64,000 nt of DNA, taken from positions 2,438,501-2,502,500 of the forward strand of contig NZ_AP024086.1 in NCBI RefSeq assembly GCF_019703855.1, in the 5' to 3' direction. Source of the stretch: Desulfomarina profundi. Lineage in GTDB: Bacteria; Desulfobacterota; Desulfobulbia; Desulfobulbales; Desulfocapsaceae. The notes beneath the pieces are model-generated. The model saw only the letters and a program-made list of their open reading frames with translations, was not told the DNA's origin and searched no databases. Each line of letters begins with the position of its first letter. The first letter of the stretch is position 1. The translations under genes were made by a program, and so were the position numbers. Shown here piece by piece: positions 1-10,669 of this stretch.

Positions 1-1
1 C

Positions 2-235
2 GGAGAAAAAGATGTCCTCCGGAAGGAATGGATCTTCCCTGGAACAGTGAAGGTTGTTGAACCCCTCGGAAATGAGAATCATCTGCACGTTGCAATGAAC
101 GGCGTAACATTTGTTGCCAGATGCGAAGGACGAAAAATCATTCAGAACGGAGAAAAAATAGATGTCGCTTTCAACCTTGAACAGCTCCATATTTTTGATG
201 CCGAAACAACAAGGGTTGTCTATCAGAACGGCTGA
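2..235 (+). CDS. ABC transporter ATP-binding protein, C-terminal part
   Basis: The gene enters from the left edge; only the last 77 residues are visible. An open frame runs from base 2 and stops at 235. The visible part (IFPGTVKVVEPLGNENHLHV, then a short beta-rich stretch ending LEQLHIFDAETTRVV) is typical of the TOBE/OB-fold tail of UgpC/MalK-type sugar or glycerol-phosphate importer ATPases, where LHLFD-x-TG is the usual ending. The ATPase core lies outside the window. An in-frame GTG at 47 exists, but the frame is open to its left, so it is not the true start. The helicase gene starts 15 bases downstream. Substrate cannot be told. Confidence 0.75.
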   Translation, partial: GEKDVLRKEWIFPGTVKVVEPLGNENHLHVAMNGVTFVARCEGRKIIQNGEKIDVAFNLEQLHIFDAETTRVVYQNG

Positions 236-250
236 GGCGGGACAGGCCCG

Positions 251-2635
251 ATGAACGCGACCAATCCCGAACTCGAACTCGCGCGCGAATTCCTTGCAAC
301 CACGGACTGCAATATTTTCCTGACGGGCAAGGCTGGAACCGGGAAAACAACTTTTCTGAAAAACCTGAGAAAAAGAAGCCCGAAACGCATGGTTGTCACT
401 GCCCCAACCGGAGTGGCAGCCATCAACGCCGGTGGTGTCACCCTCCATTCCTTCTTTCAATTACCTTTTAGCCCCTTTGTTCCCGGGAGCGAAGCTTTTT
501 CCCAGGGCAACCGCCGCAAATTCAGAAAGGAAAAAGTCAATATTATTAAAAGTCTTGACCTGCTTGTCATCGACGAAATCAGCATGGTACGTTCGGACAT
601 GCTGGACGGGGTAGACAGCGTTCTGCGCCAATACAGACGCTCCAGTCTGCCGTTTGGTGGAGTACAGCTGCTCATGATCGGAGACCTCCATCAACTGGCT
701 CCTGTGGTCCGGGAGAACGAATGGAGACTGCTTTCACAATATTACGACTCCCCCTATTTTTTCAGCAGTAACAGTCTGAGGAAGACAGAATTCTACACCA
801 TAGAACTACAGCATATCTATCGTCAATCGGACAAAAAATTCATTGATCTTCTCAACAAGGTCCGTGACAACAACCTGGACGAGAGCAGTCTGCAGGAACT
901 CAACAGAAGATACCTGCCCGACACCTCATCGGCGGAAAAAGAAGGCTTCATCACCCTCTGTACACATAACCGTAACGCAGACGATATTAATAGCGCCAGA
1001 CTGAACTCGCTCATCACCCCAACCCGCAGATTCGAGGCGGAAATAGTCGGTGATTTCCCTGAGCATACCTATCCGACATCCGCCCTGCTGGAACTGAAGG
1101 AAGGGGCCCAGGTCATGTTCGTCCGCAACGACAGCTCTCCTGAAAAACTCTATTTCAACGGTAAAATTGGTAAAATCCTCCACATCCGCGGAGAGGAAAT
1201 TCTGGTCAAATGTCCGGGGGATACCGAACCCATTACCGTATCACCGGAAACATGGGAAAATATCGAGTATAAACTCGACGAGGAAAACGGAGAAATCAAG
1301 GAAAACAGAATCGGCGAATTTGAACAATATCCCCTGAAACTGGCATGGGCCATAACCATTCACAAGAGCCAGGGACTCACCTTTAATCACGCCATAATTG
1401 ATGCCCGGGCCGCCTTTGCCCACGGCCAGGTTTACGTTGCCCTCAGCCGTTGCAGGACCCTGGAAGGTCTGATTCTCAGCTCTCCCCTCTCCGGATCTGC
1501 AATCAAAAGTGACCCTGCCATTGCCAGGTTTACCCGTGAAAGCCGGAAAAGCAGGCCAAACCGAAAACTCCTTGAACGTGCAGCAATCCGTTACCAGCAA
1601 CGGCTTCTGCTTGAATGCTTTACTTTCGACAAACTGCGCTACCTTCTGGGTCGTTTTACCGGCCTTGTAAAAGGCAACAGCAACATTATTCATCTGGCAG
1701 GAATCACGGACATACAGGAATTGCAGCAGACGTGTTTTACAGAAATCTGTACGGTAGGTGAAAATTTCGGCCGCCAGCTGCAGGGGTTGTTCCGGGAAGA
1801 CATACTGCCGACAAACGACAAAGTCATTGTTGAGCGAATAAACAAGGCTTCAGATTATTTCGGAGAAAAGCTGAAATCACTCCTTCTTGCACCAATCGAC
1901 AGACTTTCAATCGAGACGGACAACAAGGAACTGGGCAAACGCCTCAGGAAATTACATAAACAGGTAAAAGAAGAGGGAAGTGTAAAAGTGGCCGCAGTTG
2001 CTGTCTGTGGCCATGGCTTTTCACCAGCAGCTTACCTTCGGGCCCTGTCTGCCGCAGAACTCAACTTTCAGAAGAAAAAAGAGAAAAAACAAACTCCTTT
2101 CTATACCGAAGAAGACATTACCCATCCTGAACTTTTCCAGACTATCCGCCAGTGGCGAACGGACAGGGCAAAAAAAGATAACATCGCCCCCTTTCAGATC
2201 CTCCACCAGAAGACCCTGGTACAGATTGTCATGCACCTTCCGGAAACCCAGGCTGCCCTGCTCAAAATCAAGGGCATCGGTAAGGTTCTGGCAGAACGGT
2301 ACGGCGAAGATATCCTTGCAATGGTAAGAACCTATCGGCAAAAACATGGTATTCAATCCCCCACCCTTCCCGAGCCGGGTGGACAAGAAAAATCGAACAA
2401 ACCCAAAAAAGAAAAACCTGTCAAAAAAAACACCATTGACCTCACCCTTGAACTTTTTAATACAGGCTTGACAGTCCCGGAAATAGCAGAAAAAAGAGAA
2501 CTTGTCTCCTCCACCATTCATCGACACCTGGCTCAATGTATTGAGTTGGGAAAAATCAGAATAGAACAACTGATGCCCCCTGAAAAAATTAAAATAATCA
2601 TCGAAGCAATTGAAAAAGCCGAGACCCCCTCCTGA
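251..2635 (+). CDS. PIF1-type helicase with HRDC and C-terminal helix-turn-helix
   Basis: ATP-dependent DNA helicase of the PIF1/RecD-like SF1 group. Walker A is GKAGTGKTT (about residues 26-34), followed by TAPTGVAAINAGG and a DEIS Walker B (about 112). Conserved C-terminal helicase motifs include TIHKSQGLTF and VALSRC (about 372-400). An HRDC domain (about 620-700, with the LLKIKGIGKVLAERYG hairpin) and a RecQ-tail-like helix-turn-helix (about 725-794) follow. Expected role: unwinding structured or damaged DNA in recombination or repair. The frame stops at 2635, but the next frame carries the expected remainder of the domain up to 2721, so the C-terminus looks truncated by a one-base change. 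The start is the first ATG, 15 bases after the ABC gene. Confidence 0.85.
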   Translation: MNATNPELELAREFLATTDCNIFLTGKAGTGKTTFLKNLRKRSPKRMVVTAPTGVAAINAGGVTLHSFFQLPFSPFVPGSEAFSQGNRRKFRKEKVNIIKSLDLLVIDEISMVRSDMLDGVDSVLRQYRRSSLPFGGVQLLMIGDLHQLAPVVRENEWRLLSQYYDSPYFFSSNSLRKTEFYTIELQHIYRQSDKKFIDLLNKVRDNNLDESSLQELNRRYLPDTSSAEKEGFITLCTHNRNADDINSARLNSLITPTRRFEAEIVGDFPEHTYPTSALLELKEGAQVMFVRNDSSPEKLYFNGKIGKILHIRGEEILVKCPGDTEPITVSPETWENIEYKLDEENGEIKENRIGEFEQYPLKLAWAITIHKSQGLTFNHAIIDARAAFAHGQVYVALSRCRTLEGLILSSPLSGSAIKSDPAIARFTRESRKSRPNRKLLERAAIRYQQRLLLECFTFDKLRYLLGRFTGLVKGNSNIIHLAGITDIQELQQTCFTEICTVGENFGRQLQGLFREDILPTNDKVIVERINKASDYFGEKLKSLLLAPIDRLSIETDNKELGKRLRKLHKQVKEEGSVKVAAVAVCGHGFSPAAYLRALSAAELNFQKKKEKKQTPFYTEEDITHPELFQTIRQWRTDRAKKDNIAPFQILHQKTLVQIVMHLPETQAALLKIKGIGKVLAERYGEDILAMVRTYRQKHGIQSPTLPEPGGQEKSNKPKKEKPVKKNTIDLTLELFNTGLTVPEIAEKRELVSSTIHRHLAQCIELGKIRIEQLMPPEKIKIIIEAIEKAETPS

Positions 2636-2721
2636 GTGAAATTAAACAGGCCCTTGATGAGGAATACTCCTACGAAGAAATCAGATACGTCCAGGCCCAC
2701 CTGCAGAAAAGAGAGACCTGA
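2629..2721 (+). other. Frameshifted C-terminal tail of the helicase gene
   Basis: Reading from the last C of the C5 run at 2625-2629 gives LLSEIKQALDEEYSYEEIR and then a short helix ending at a TGA at 2719-2721. EYSYxEIR is the usual end of this HTH domain, so these bases were coding. One extra C in the run would fuse the two parts. Confidence 0.7.
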
Positions 2722-3121
2722 CCCTATCCTTTTCCTTCCCTTCTTTGTTTTTCCGGCCAGGTTCGCAACCGGCATGCCCGAACCCAATGGCTCAGCTGCC
2801 ACAAGCAATAAAAATCCGACTGCGGCCAAAAAACCTTTCGTTATGAATTTTCAGAGAAATCGAACTTCATTGACAATGGCATGCAAAGCCAGACAATATG
2901 GACATAATTATTTGAAATTAATTGTTTTTTACCATATAACAACAGAGATTGGTTGACTTATCCTTTTTTATTCAGTACTGTCTTTACCCATCATACAATT
3001 GAAGCAGAATTTACTTTCAGACTCTTTGGCGTGTCTTCACGTCATCATTCTGTTCAAAAATTACAGAACATCCCGATAACACAGACACATCCCCAGGCAC
3101 AAACTCAATCTGGAGGTCATA
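2722..3121 (+). other. Intergenic region upstream of the TAXI receptor
   Basis: No supported gene. A pyrimidine-rich stretch follows the helicase, then AT-rich sequence (2900-2960) fit for a promoter. The ribosome site GGAGGT at about 3113-3118 serves the next gene. A minus-strand frame at 2829 begins with a hydrophobic run but continues antisense into the helicase, so I do not call it. Confidence 0.4.
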
Positions 3122-4096
3122 TTGATACGAGCACTGATATTTGGTTTCTTATTGTTCTTCATTCCGATAACTCAAACCTTTGCAGCTTCCATGGGGATTG
3201 TGACCGGAAGCACAAAAGGTACTTATTATCAATTCGGACTGAACCTGGCCTCATTGCTGGAGCGCAATGATATCTCCCTGGATGTTTCAGCTTCAAATGG
3301 ATCTGTGGAAAATATTTATGCCGTCTACAAACGACCCAATACCCAACTGGGCATAGTCCAGGCCGATGTTCTCGCCTTTGTTTCCAGAGTACAAACAGAT
3401 CCGGTTTTAAAAAAAATCGCTCAAAAAATCAAAATGGTATTTCCCCTGTATAACGAAGAAATCCATCTTGTCGGCCAAAATACTCTTCAGAGCTTCTCAG
3501 ATCTTCAGGGAAAAAGGGTTGCAATTGGAAAAGAAGGGAGCGGGACCTATTTGACCGCACAGCTTCTTTTCGAAATATCGGGGATTCGGCCATCAGAAAA
3601 AATAACGATCGGGACAAATGATGCGCTTCAAGCCTTGAAGGAAGGTACAGTTGATGCCATGTTCTATGTAGCTGGCTATCCTGTAAAACTTCTCAGCAGC
3701 GAAATAACAGCTGAAGACAACCTGTCCCTGCTGTCAATACTGGACAAAGAGATCATCAACTTCTATCCCCAGACAACGATCCCTGCTGAAACTTACTCCT
3801 GGCAGCAGGAAGATGTCCCAACTGTTGCCGTCAAAGCAGTGCTTATCTCCTTTAATTTTCGCTATGCCAACTGTCAGAATGTTGGTCGGGCAGGTCAACT
3901 GATCTATGAAAACATGGACTGGTTAAAGCAACACGGTCACCCCAAATGGCTTGCAGTTGACCTCAATTACCCATTGAAAGGCTGGCAGCAATATGATTGT
4001 GTAAAGAAAAGGCTCGTGCATTCATCCTTTGTGCCCAATACAACTGATGAGGTGAATCCTGTTCTTCAGGCGATTAAAGGGGTTCTTCAGGAGTAA
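3122..4096 (+). CDS. TAXI-family TRAP transporter solute-binding protein
   Basis: Periplasmic binding protein of the TAXI/NMT1-like group, which delivers small carboxylates (classically glutamate or related acids) to a TRAP permease. A signal peptide (about residues 1-22, ending TFAAS) is followed by the family opening VTGSTKGTYYQFG. Typical motifs ENIYAVYKR, LGIVQADVLAF, LQGKRVAIGKEGSGTYLTA and GTVDAMFYVAGYPV follow. Length 324 aa is normal. The start is a TTG with a good GGAGGT about 5 bases upstream; no ATG fits the signal peptide. No TRAP membrane subunit lies next to it, so its partner is elsewhere or it acts in sensing. Confidence 0.85.
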   Translation: MIRALIFGFLLFFIPITQTFAASMGIVTGSTKGTYYQFGLNLASLLERNDISLDVSASNGSVENIYAVYKRPNTQLGIVQADVLAFVSRVQTDPVLKKIAQKIKMVFPLYNEEIHLVGQNTLQSFSDLQGKRVAIGKEGSGTYLTAQLLFEISGIRPSEKITIGTNDALQALKEGTVDAMFYVAGYPVKLLSSEITAEDNLSLLSILDKEIINFYPQTTIPAETYSWQQEDVPTVAVKAVLISFNFRYANCQNVGRAGQLIYENMDWLKQHGHPKWLAVDLNYPLKGWQQYDCVKKRLVHSSFVPNTTDEVNPVLQAIKGVLQE

Positions 4097-4210
4097 ACTG
4101 CTTTTTCAATGTAGTATTTGAAATAAAACCACAAAACCGTCACGGATCCGGGAGAACTTCCAGCAGATAATGCTCTACATTTTCAACAATGTGAATTATT
4201 AGTATTTCCC

Positions 4211-5833
4211 ATGTATCTTGAATTCTATCATCTCAACAGAGCTCCTTTTCAGATCTGCAACGATCCTGAATCTCTGTGGGAAGGAAGGAATTACACCTGT
4301 TCCCGGGATATTATCAACTACTGTCTGATGAATCCCGGTAAGACAGGTCTCATTACAGGAGATACCGGAACAGGCAAAAGTTATACAGTTCACGCTATAC
4401 TGAAATCCATGGACCGGAATATCTCAACCGCCATTATTTCAAATATTGATTTCAGTGTTGAGGATTTCTACAATCAGGTGAGGTATGCCTTTCAACTCCC
4501 CTCCCAAATGGGCAATCGTCATGAAATCATAAAATTTTTCCATAAACGGGCTACGGAGAACTTAAAAACCCTGTTAATTCTGGATGAGGTTCAACTCCTT
4601 TCCCGGGAATTAACCACCGAGATAATCCAGCTTGCAGAGATGCAGAACACCGACCCGTTCCGGCTGAGTATCTGCCTGGTAGGTCAACCGGGGAATTCAG
4701 CGATTGAAGAGTCTGCCGATATCCGGTACCATTTCGTCCCACTTTCGCTGGATAAAACAACCCGATACCTGAGACACCGCTTACAGGTTGCCGGTGCCAC
4801 CCGAGAGATTTTCACCAGGGACGCTATTTCAGCAATTTACAGGTTCTCCAGAGGCTATCCCGTCATGATTAATGCCCTCTGTGACCTGGCCCTGTACTTC
4901 GGGTGCGGTGAGCAGAAAATAATTATCGATGAGGCTGTAATCCAACAGACTATAAGAAAATTTCATTTTACTGAAAAGCAGAAAAACAGCGCTCCACGAA
5001 ACACAAGAAATGTCATACTATCAAAGAAAAAAGCCCCACTCTCCCGGAAAAAACCCACACCGGATACAGCGGAAAAAAATCAGAAAACCAAACATTTTTT
5101 CTTTAAATTCTGTATTGTTACCTTGTTACTGCTCCTGCTGGTCGAAGGAGGTTATATGTACTATAAAACCAATCCGAGATTAGCAGATGACCCATCAACC
5201 CGATTAAACACCACTGAAACCCCCTCCCCTGTCAATGACATAAAATCGCCTTTGGCACCTGCACATCAAAACAGTGATTATGACGCAATAGGATATCCAT
5301 CAGAAAATCGTCTGGAAAAAAATACCGTGGTCGTAACAGCAGCTTCATCCTTCCCCGCCGACAGCATCCTGGAAAATGACCGGAAAAAATCTGAACCCAA
5401 ACAAATTAACAGTTTGAATCTAGGTACAAAAGCAAGTGAAACAGATGCTGTTGCAGCAAATGAAACTCCTTTCAGCAAAATTCAGCCAGCAAGTACAGAT
5501 CCTGTAAACCCAATAGTTCCGATTCCTGAAACCAAAGCAAAACCGCAATCAGGCAGTATTCCCGTCCCACGATCAGATCCCAAATTAAATCTTGTACTCA
5601 AGCAAAAAAGGAACATCAAAAAGAAAAAAATTCAAACAGAAAAAACTGCCAACACTCTCCCTGAAAAAATAGCGGAAAAACGTATGAACAGGACAGCCTT
5701 TACCCACCGCCGTCCTGTTTTTGCTCCCAACCCCTCTCCTCCCAAGCGGATAAAAAAACATCCCCCTCCCCTGAAAAACAGTCTGTCCACACACAAAAAA
5801 CACCAAAAATCCAGCCAAACCCTCTGGATCTGA
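4211..5833 (+). CDS. ExeA/GspA-like AAA ATPase with one membrane segment
   Basis: Cytoplasmic AAA ATPase of the ExeA/MshM type, linked in other bacteria to secretin or pilus assembly. Opening YLEFYHLNRAPFQI is diagnostic. Walker A is GDTGTGKS (about 50-57), Walker B LLILDEVQ (about 122-129), and GQPG a sensor-like motif. One membrane helix (about 297-316) is followed by a long low-complexity, Pro/Lys/Thr-rich, probably periplasmic tail. The tail may be frameshifted: the -1 frame from about 5735 reads through to a stop at 5866-5868 and ends PLDLIDWLLKKK, more protein-like than the annotated end. No secretin or pilus genes are adjacent. Confidence 0.8.
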   Translation: MYLEFYHLNRAPFQICNDPESLWEGRNYTCSRDIINYCLMNPGKTGLITGDTGTGKSYTVHAILKSMDRNISTAIISNIDFSVEDFYNQVRYAFQLPSQMGNRHEIIKFFHKRATENLKTLLILDEVQLLSRELTTEIIQLAEMQNTDPFRLSICLVGQPGNSAIEESADIRYHFVPLSLDKTTRYLRHRLQVAGATREIFTRDAISAIYRFSRGYPVMINALCDLALYFGCGEQKIIIDEAVIQQTIRKFHFTEKQKNSAPRNTRNVILSKKKAPLSRKKPTPDTAEKNQKTKHFFFKFCIVTLLLLLLVEGGYMYYKTNPRLADDPSTRLNTTETPSPVNDIKSPLAPAHQNSDYDAIGYPSENRLEKNTVVVTAASSFPADSILENDRKKSEPKQINSLNLGTKASETDAVAANETPFSKIQPASTDPVNPIVPIPETKAKPQSGSIPVPRSDPKLNLVLKQKRNIKKKKIQTEKTANTLPEKIAEKRMNRTAFTHRRPVFAPNPSPPKRIKKHPPPLKNSLSTHKKHQKSSQTLWI

Positions 5834-5919
5834 TCGACTGGTTATTGAAAAAAAAGCACAAGCAATAAAACAGGGTGTGCCCCCGGTCGGTTTTGCAAAT
5901 TCTGCCCCGTATTTATTAT

Positions 5920-6025
5920 CAGTCCAGGCAACGCCATCTTCTACACTATTTCGGCAGTAAATACAGGTCACTACAATTTACCGCCGAAGACTTTGAAGCA
6001 GACGCCTCCTGAAATGATGAGAAAC
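5920..6025. repeat. Dispersed repeat, copy A
   Basis: About 105 bases resembling 62881-63005: shared blocks include CAGTCCAGG, TCTACACTATTT, GGCAGTAAATA and TGATGAGAAA, in the same order. It lies in the 5834-6141 gap, which holds no gene. Copy B abuts an IS remnant, so this may be a fragment of a mobile element. Confidence 0.55.
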
Positions 6026-6112
6026 GCGGGCTATCAATTCTCCAACCTGGCAGAGTTTCATGGGTAATCAGCAAATTAATTCTGTTGTAATTTTTTCAAG
6101 CATACTTTATAT

Positions 6113-6130
6113 GTTTCTATCAATAGAAAC
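6113..6130. promoter_or_regulatory. Candidate TrpR operator
   Basis: A perfect palindrome GTTTCTAT-CA-ATAGAAAC lies 11 bases before the trpR start, overlapping a plausible -10 (TTATAT near 6107) with a TTGTAA -35 at 6085. Its position fits autorepression. It is not the E. coli operator sequence, so the assignment rests on symmetry and position. Confidence 0.5.
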
Positions 6131-6141
6131 CAAAAGGACTT

Positions 6142-6429
6142 ATGGATGCCAAGAAAGAATTGATGCGGATAGTAGCAGAGCTGAAAGATGTGGATGACAT
6201 GGAGCAGCTGTGGACCGAACTCCTCACACCAAAGGAGCTGGAAGCTCTTTCTCTCAGGTGGCAGCTCCTCAGGGAACTGCACAAAGGAGAGCCCCAGAGG
6301 GCCATTGCAGCACGACACAAAATCAGCCTCTGCAAAATAACACGGGGATCAAAGATACTGAAAACAACAAACTCGGTTACTTTGAAACTTCTCAATAAAT
6401 ATTATTCGAAAAAAGGACAAAAGAGATGA
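6142..6429 (+). CDS. trpR: Trp repressor family regulator
   Basis: Small (95 aa) all-helical DNA-binding protein that represses tryptophan genes when loaded with tryptophan. Visible family features: [20 protein letters not shown] in the N-terminal half, then the helix-turn-helix [20 protein letters not shown], nearly the TrpR reading head. A Shine-Dalgarno-like AAAGGA precedes the ATG. The stop overlaps the trpB start (ATGA at 6426-6429), so the two are translationally coupled. A palindrome just upstream suggests self-regulation. TrpR is well known in gammaproteobacteria; a trpR-trpB pair is a different arrangement. Confidence 0.85.
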   Translation: MDAKKELMRIVAELKDVDDMEQLWTELLTPKELEALSLRWQLLRELHKGEPQRAIAARHKISLCKITRGSKILKTTNSVTLKLLNKYYSKKGQKR

Positions 6430-7643
6430 GTAACGATATTAAAAACATGGCTATGCCGGATGAAAAGGGCTATTTCGGTGAGTATGGCGGTAGCTTTATC
6501 CCTCCTGTACTGGAATCGATATTGAATGAGATTACAGCAGCCTACACCGAAATTTCCAAAGATCCGAGTTTTCATGAAGAACTCAACAACCTCTACCAGG
6601 ATTACGTGGGCAGGCCCAGTCCTATCTTTTACCTGAAAAATCTCTCGGAAAAAATCGGTGGCGGCAAAATTTTCCTCAAACGTGAAGACCTGAACCACAC
6701 GGGTGCCCATAAAATCAACCATTGCCTGGGAGAGGCCCTTCTCTGCAAGAAAATGGGCAAGAAAAAGATCATAGCAGAAACCGGCGCAGGGCAGCATGGT
6801 GTGGCCCTGGCCACCGCCGCAGTCCTTGTCGGTCTTGAATGTGATATTTACATGGGAGAAATTGATATCGTCAAAGAACACCCGAATGTCATCAGGATGA
6901 AGATTCTCGGTGCCAATGTCATACCCGTTGACCGGGGAACCAGGACCTTGAAGGATGCAGTGGATGTTGCCTTTGAAGCCTATCTCGAAGACCCTGTCAA
7001 CCAGCTGTATGCCATCGGTTCCGTTGTTGGCCCCCATCCGTTTCCCATGATGGTCAGGGATTTTCAGTCAGTTGTCGGCCGTGAGGCCAAAAAACAGTTT
7101 CAGGAACGCTATGGCAAGCTACCGGACAACCTCGTAGCCTGCGTGGGTGGCGGCTCAAATGCCATCGGTCTGTTCAGTGCCTTTCTGGAAGATGAAGACA
7201 TCTCCATTTTTGGAGTTGAACCGTCCGGCAGAGGTTTTGATGACGGGGACCATGCGGCAACCCTGACAAAAGGATCACCCGGTGTCCTCCATGGATTCAA
7301 GTCATATCTCCTTCAGGACGAAAACGGTGAACCACTGCCTGTCTACTCCGTTGCCTCAGGACTGGACTACCCGGGTGTTGGACCGCAGCACAGCCTGCTG
7401 AAGGATATCGGCAGGGTACAGTATGTAACAGCCAGCGATAAGGAAGCAATTGATGCGCTGTTTGAACTGTCCCGCACCGAGGGCATTATTCCGGCCATTG
7501 AAAGTGCCCACGCCATGGCTTTTGCAGAAAAGCTGGCAAAAGACCTCAGCCCCGATCAGACTATTCTCGTCAATCTGTCGGGAAGAGGTGACAAGGATAT
7601 AGACTTCGTCGTTGAACAATACGGCAAAGATTACGGTCTGTAA
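6426..7643 (+). CDS. trpB: Tryptophan synthase beta chain
   Basis: PLP enzyme joining indole and serine to make tryptophan. Key features: HTGAHKIN with the PLP lysine, ETGAGQHG, the phosphate-binding GGGSNAIG and C-terminal NLSGRGDKD. The 405-aa length and the short N-terminal arm ([17 protein letters not shown]) fit the TrpB1 class that works with TrpA. No trpA follows; the gene ends at a terminator, so the alpha subunit must be elsewhere or the gene works in indole salvage. Regulation by the adjacent trpR is likely. Confidence 0.95.
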   Translation: MSNDIKNMAMPDEKGYFGEYGGSFIPPVLESILNEITAAYTEISKDPSFHEELNNLYQDYVGRPSPIFYLKNLSEKIGGGKIFLKREDLNHTGAHKINHCLGEALLCKKMGKKKIIAETGAGQHGVALATAAVLVGLECDIYMGEIDIVKEHPNVIRMKILGANVIPVDRGTRTLKDAVDVAFEAYLEDPVNQLYAIGSVVGPHPFPMMVRDFQSVVGREAKKQFQERYGKLPDNLVACVGGGSNAIGLFSAFLEDEDISIFGVEPSGRGFDDGDHAATLTKGSPGVLHGFKSYLLQDENGEPLPVYSVASGLDYPGVGPQHSLLKDIGRVQYVTASDKEAIDALFELSRTEGIIPAIESAHAMAFAEKLAKDLSPDQTILVNLSGRGDKDIDFVVEQYGKDYGL

Positions 7644-7673
7644 GAGAAATAAGTACAACTCAATCCTCCCTGA

Positions 7674-7717
7674 CCCTTTCGGAAACCACGACGCGTTTCC
7701 TTAAGGGTTTCTTTTTT
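7674..7717 (+). terminator. Rho-independent terminator after trpB
   Basis: Inverted repeat CCCTT-TCGGAAAC / GTTTCC-TTAAGGG (7674-7707) followed by a T-rich run to 7717. Confidence 0.75.
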
Positions 7718-7891
7718 CACCTCGCCCATTTATGGATGCCTTGGAAAATACGAATTTTCGTTCGAGGTCAAAGAACAGGAGAAAAGGCAATTTTTCATGG
7801 TGGTCTTATATTTTTCTTGAATGGTCCAGCAGCGATGAGTAGACTTATTTTATAGTATTCCTTTCATTTCTTAAATTCTCACGAGGGCGCC

Positions 7892-8656
7892 ATGTCAATT
7901 GTTCTGTATGATGACGGAAAACATAAATGCATTAAATTTCATGACCTTACTGATTCGGGAGAAATACAGTCAAACCAGTTTCTCATCCTGGACAACAGGA
8001 GAGGACTGCTTCTGGACTGCGGAGGATATCGGGTCTACCGTGACCTGCTGGGAGCGATTGCTCACTTTATTCCCGCAGGCTGTCTCGATTATATATTTCT
8101 CTCTCACCAGGATCCCGATATAGGATCCGGCCTGAACCTGTGGTTGCCCATCTGCAAGGCACAAATCATGATTTCTGCTCTCTGGAGTCGCTTCATTCCC
8201 GCCTTCTGTGTCCGTGGGCTCTCGGAAAAGAGAGTGATGACCATTGACGATTCAGGAATGCGCTTTCAGCTTGGTGAAAGTCAGCTCATGGCAGTTCCTG
8301 GTCACTTCATGCACTCTCCTGGTAATTTTCATCTCTATGACGAAACAGCAAAAATCCTCTTCACCAGCGATCTTGGCGCATCAATCAATCCGGAGAAGGA
8401 AAAAATTACAACAGTCGAAGAGTTTAAAAAACATATTTCGTTTATGTCAGGATTCCACAATCGGTACATTCCAAGCAATCTTCTCTGTCGTAAATGGGTG
8501 GAGATGGTTCGGCAGCTGGACGTGGAAATGATCGTACCCCAGCATGGCGCACGGTTGTGCGGAAAAGAAGTTGTTGAAGAATTCTACAACTGGGTTGTGC
8601 AGGAAAAAACAGCGGCTGATGACTTTGCCGAGAACCTTTTCAAGCTTCCGGTGTAA
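7892..8656 (+). CDS. ODP-type di-iron metallo-beta-lactamase-fold protein
   Basis: MBL-fold protein of the ODP group, related to the di-iron domain of flavodiiron proteins and to oxygen-sensing ODPs. The metal motif is HQDPDIGSG (about residue 71), the HxDPD variant in place of HxHxDH. It is followed by PGHFMHSPGNFHLYD (about 134-148), TSDLGAS (about 158-164) and PQHGARLCG near the end, giving the expected metal ligands. No flavodoxin domain is fused (254 aa), so a sensor or an oxidase with a separate partner is likely. A start with RBS-like GAGGG upstream fits ATG 7892. Stand-alone gene, convergent with gdhA. Confidence 0.8.
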   Translation: MSIVLYDDGKHKCIKFHDLTDSGEIQSNQFLILDNRRGLLLDCGGYRVYRDLLGAIAHFIPAGCLDYIFLSHQDPDIGSGLNLWLPICKAQIMISALWSRFIPAFCVRGLSEKRVMTIDDSGMRFQLGESQLMAVPGHFMHSPGNFHLYDETAKILFTSDLGASINPEKEKITTVEEFKKHISFMSGFHNRYIPSNLLCRKWVEMVRQLDVEMIVPQHGARLCGKEVVEEFYNWVVQEKTAADDFAENLFKLPV

Positions 8657-8657
8657 C

Positions 8658-8697
8658 AAAAAAAACACCCGGATTTACGGTTATGCGTAAATCCGGG
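8658..8697 (-). terminator. Terminator of gdhA
   Basis: Perfect 12-bp arms CCCGGATTTACG (8668-8679) and CGTAAATCCGGG (8686-8697). On the minus strand the hairpin is followed by an eight-T run (8658-8665 complement), so it serves gdhA; the plus side lacks a T run. Confidence 0.85.
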
Positions 8698-8715
8698 GAT
8701 AATTCAGGCAGTAAA

Positions 8716-10669
<1,954 letters not shown>

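Noticed and set aside
2625-2721. Programmed -1 frameshifting in the helicase gene
   Set aside because: No X-XXY-YYZ slippery heptamer or downstream pseudoknot seen, and three other genes show the same kind of G/C-run loss.
2533-2829. A short minus-strand secreted protein
   Set aside because: Begins with a hydrophobic run but most of it is antisense to the helicase, with no ribosome site or family match.
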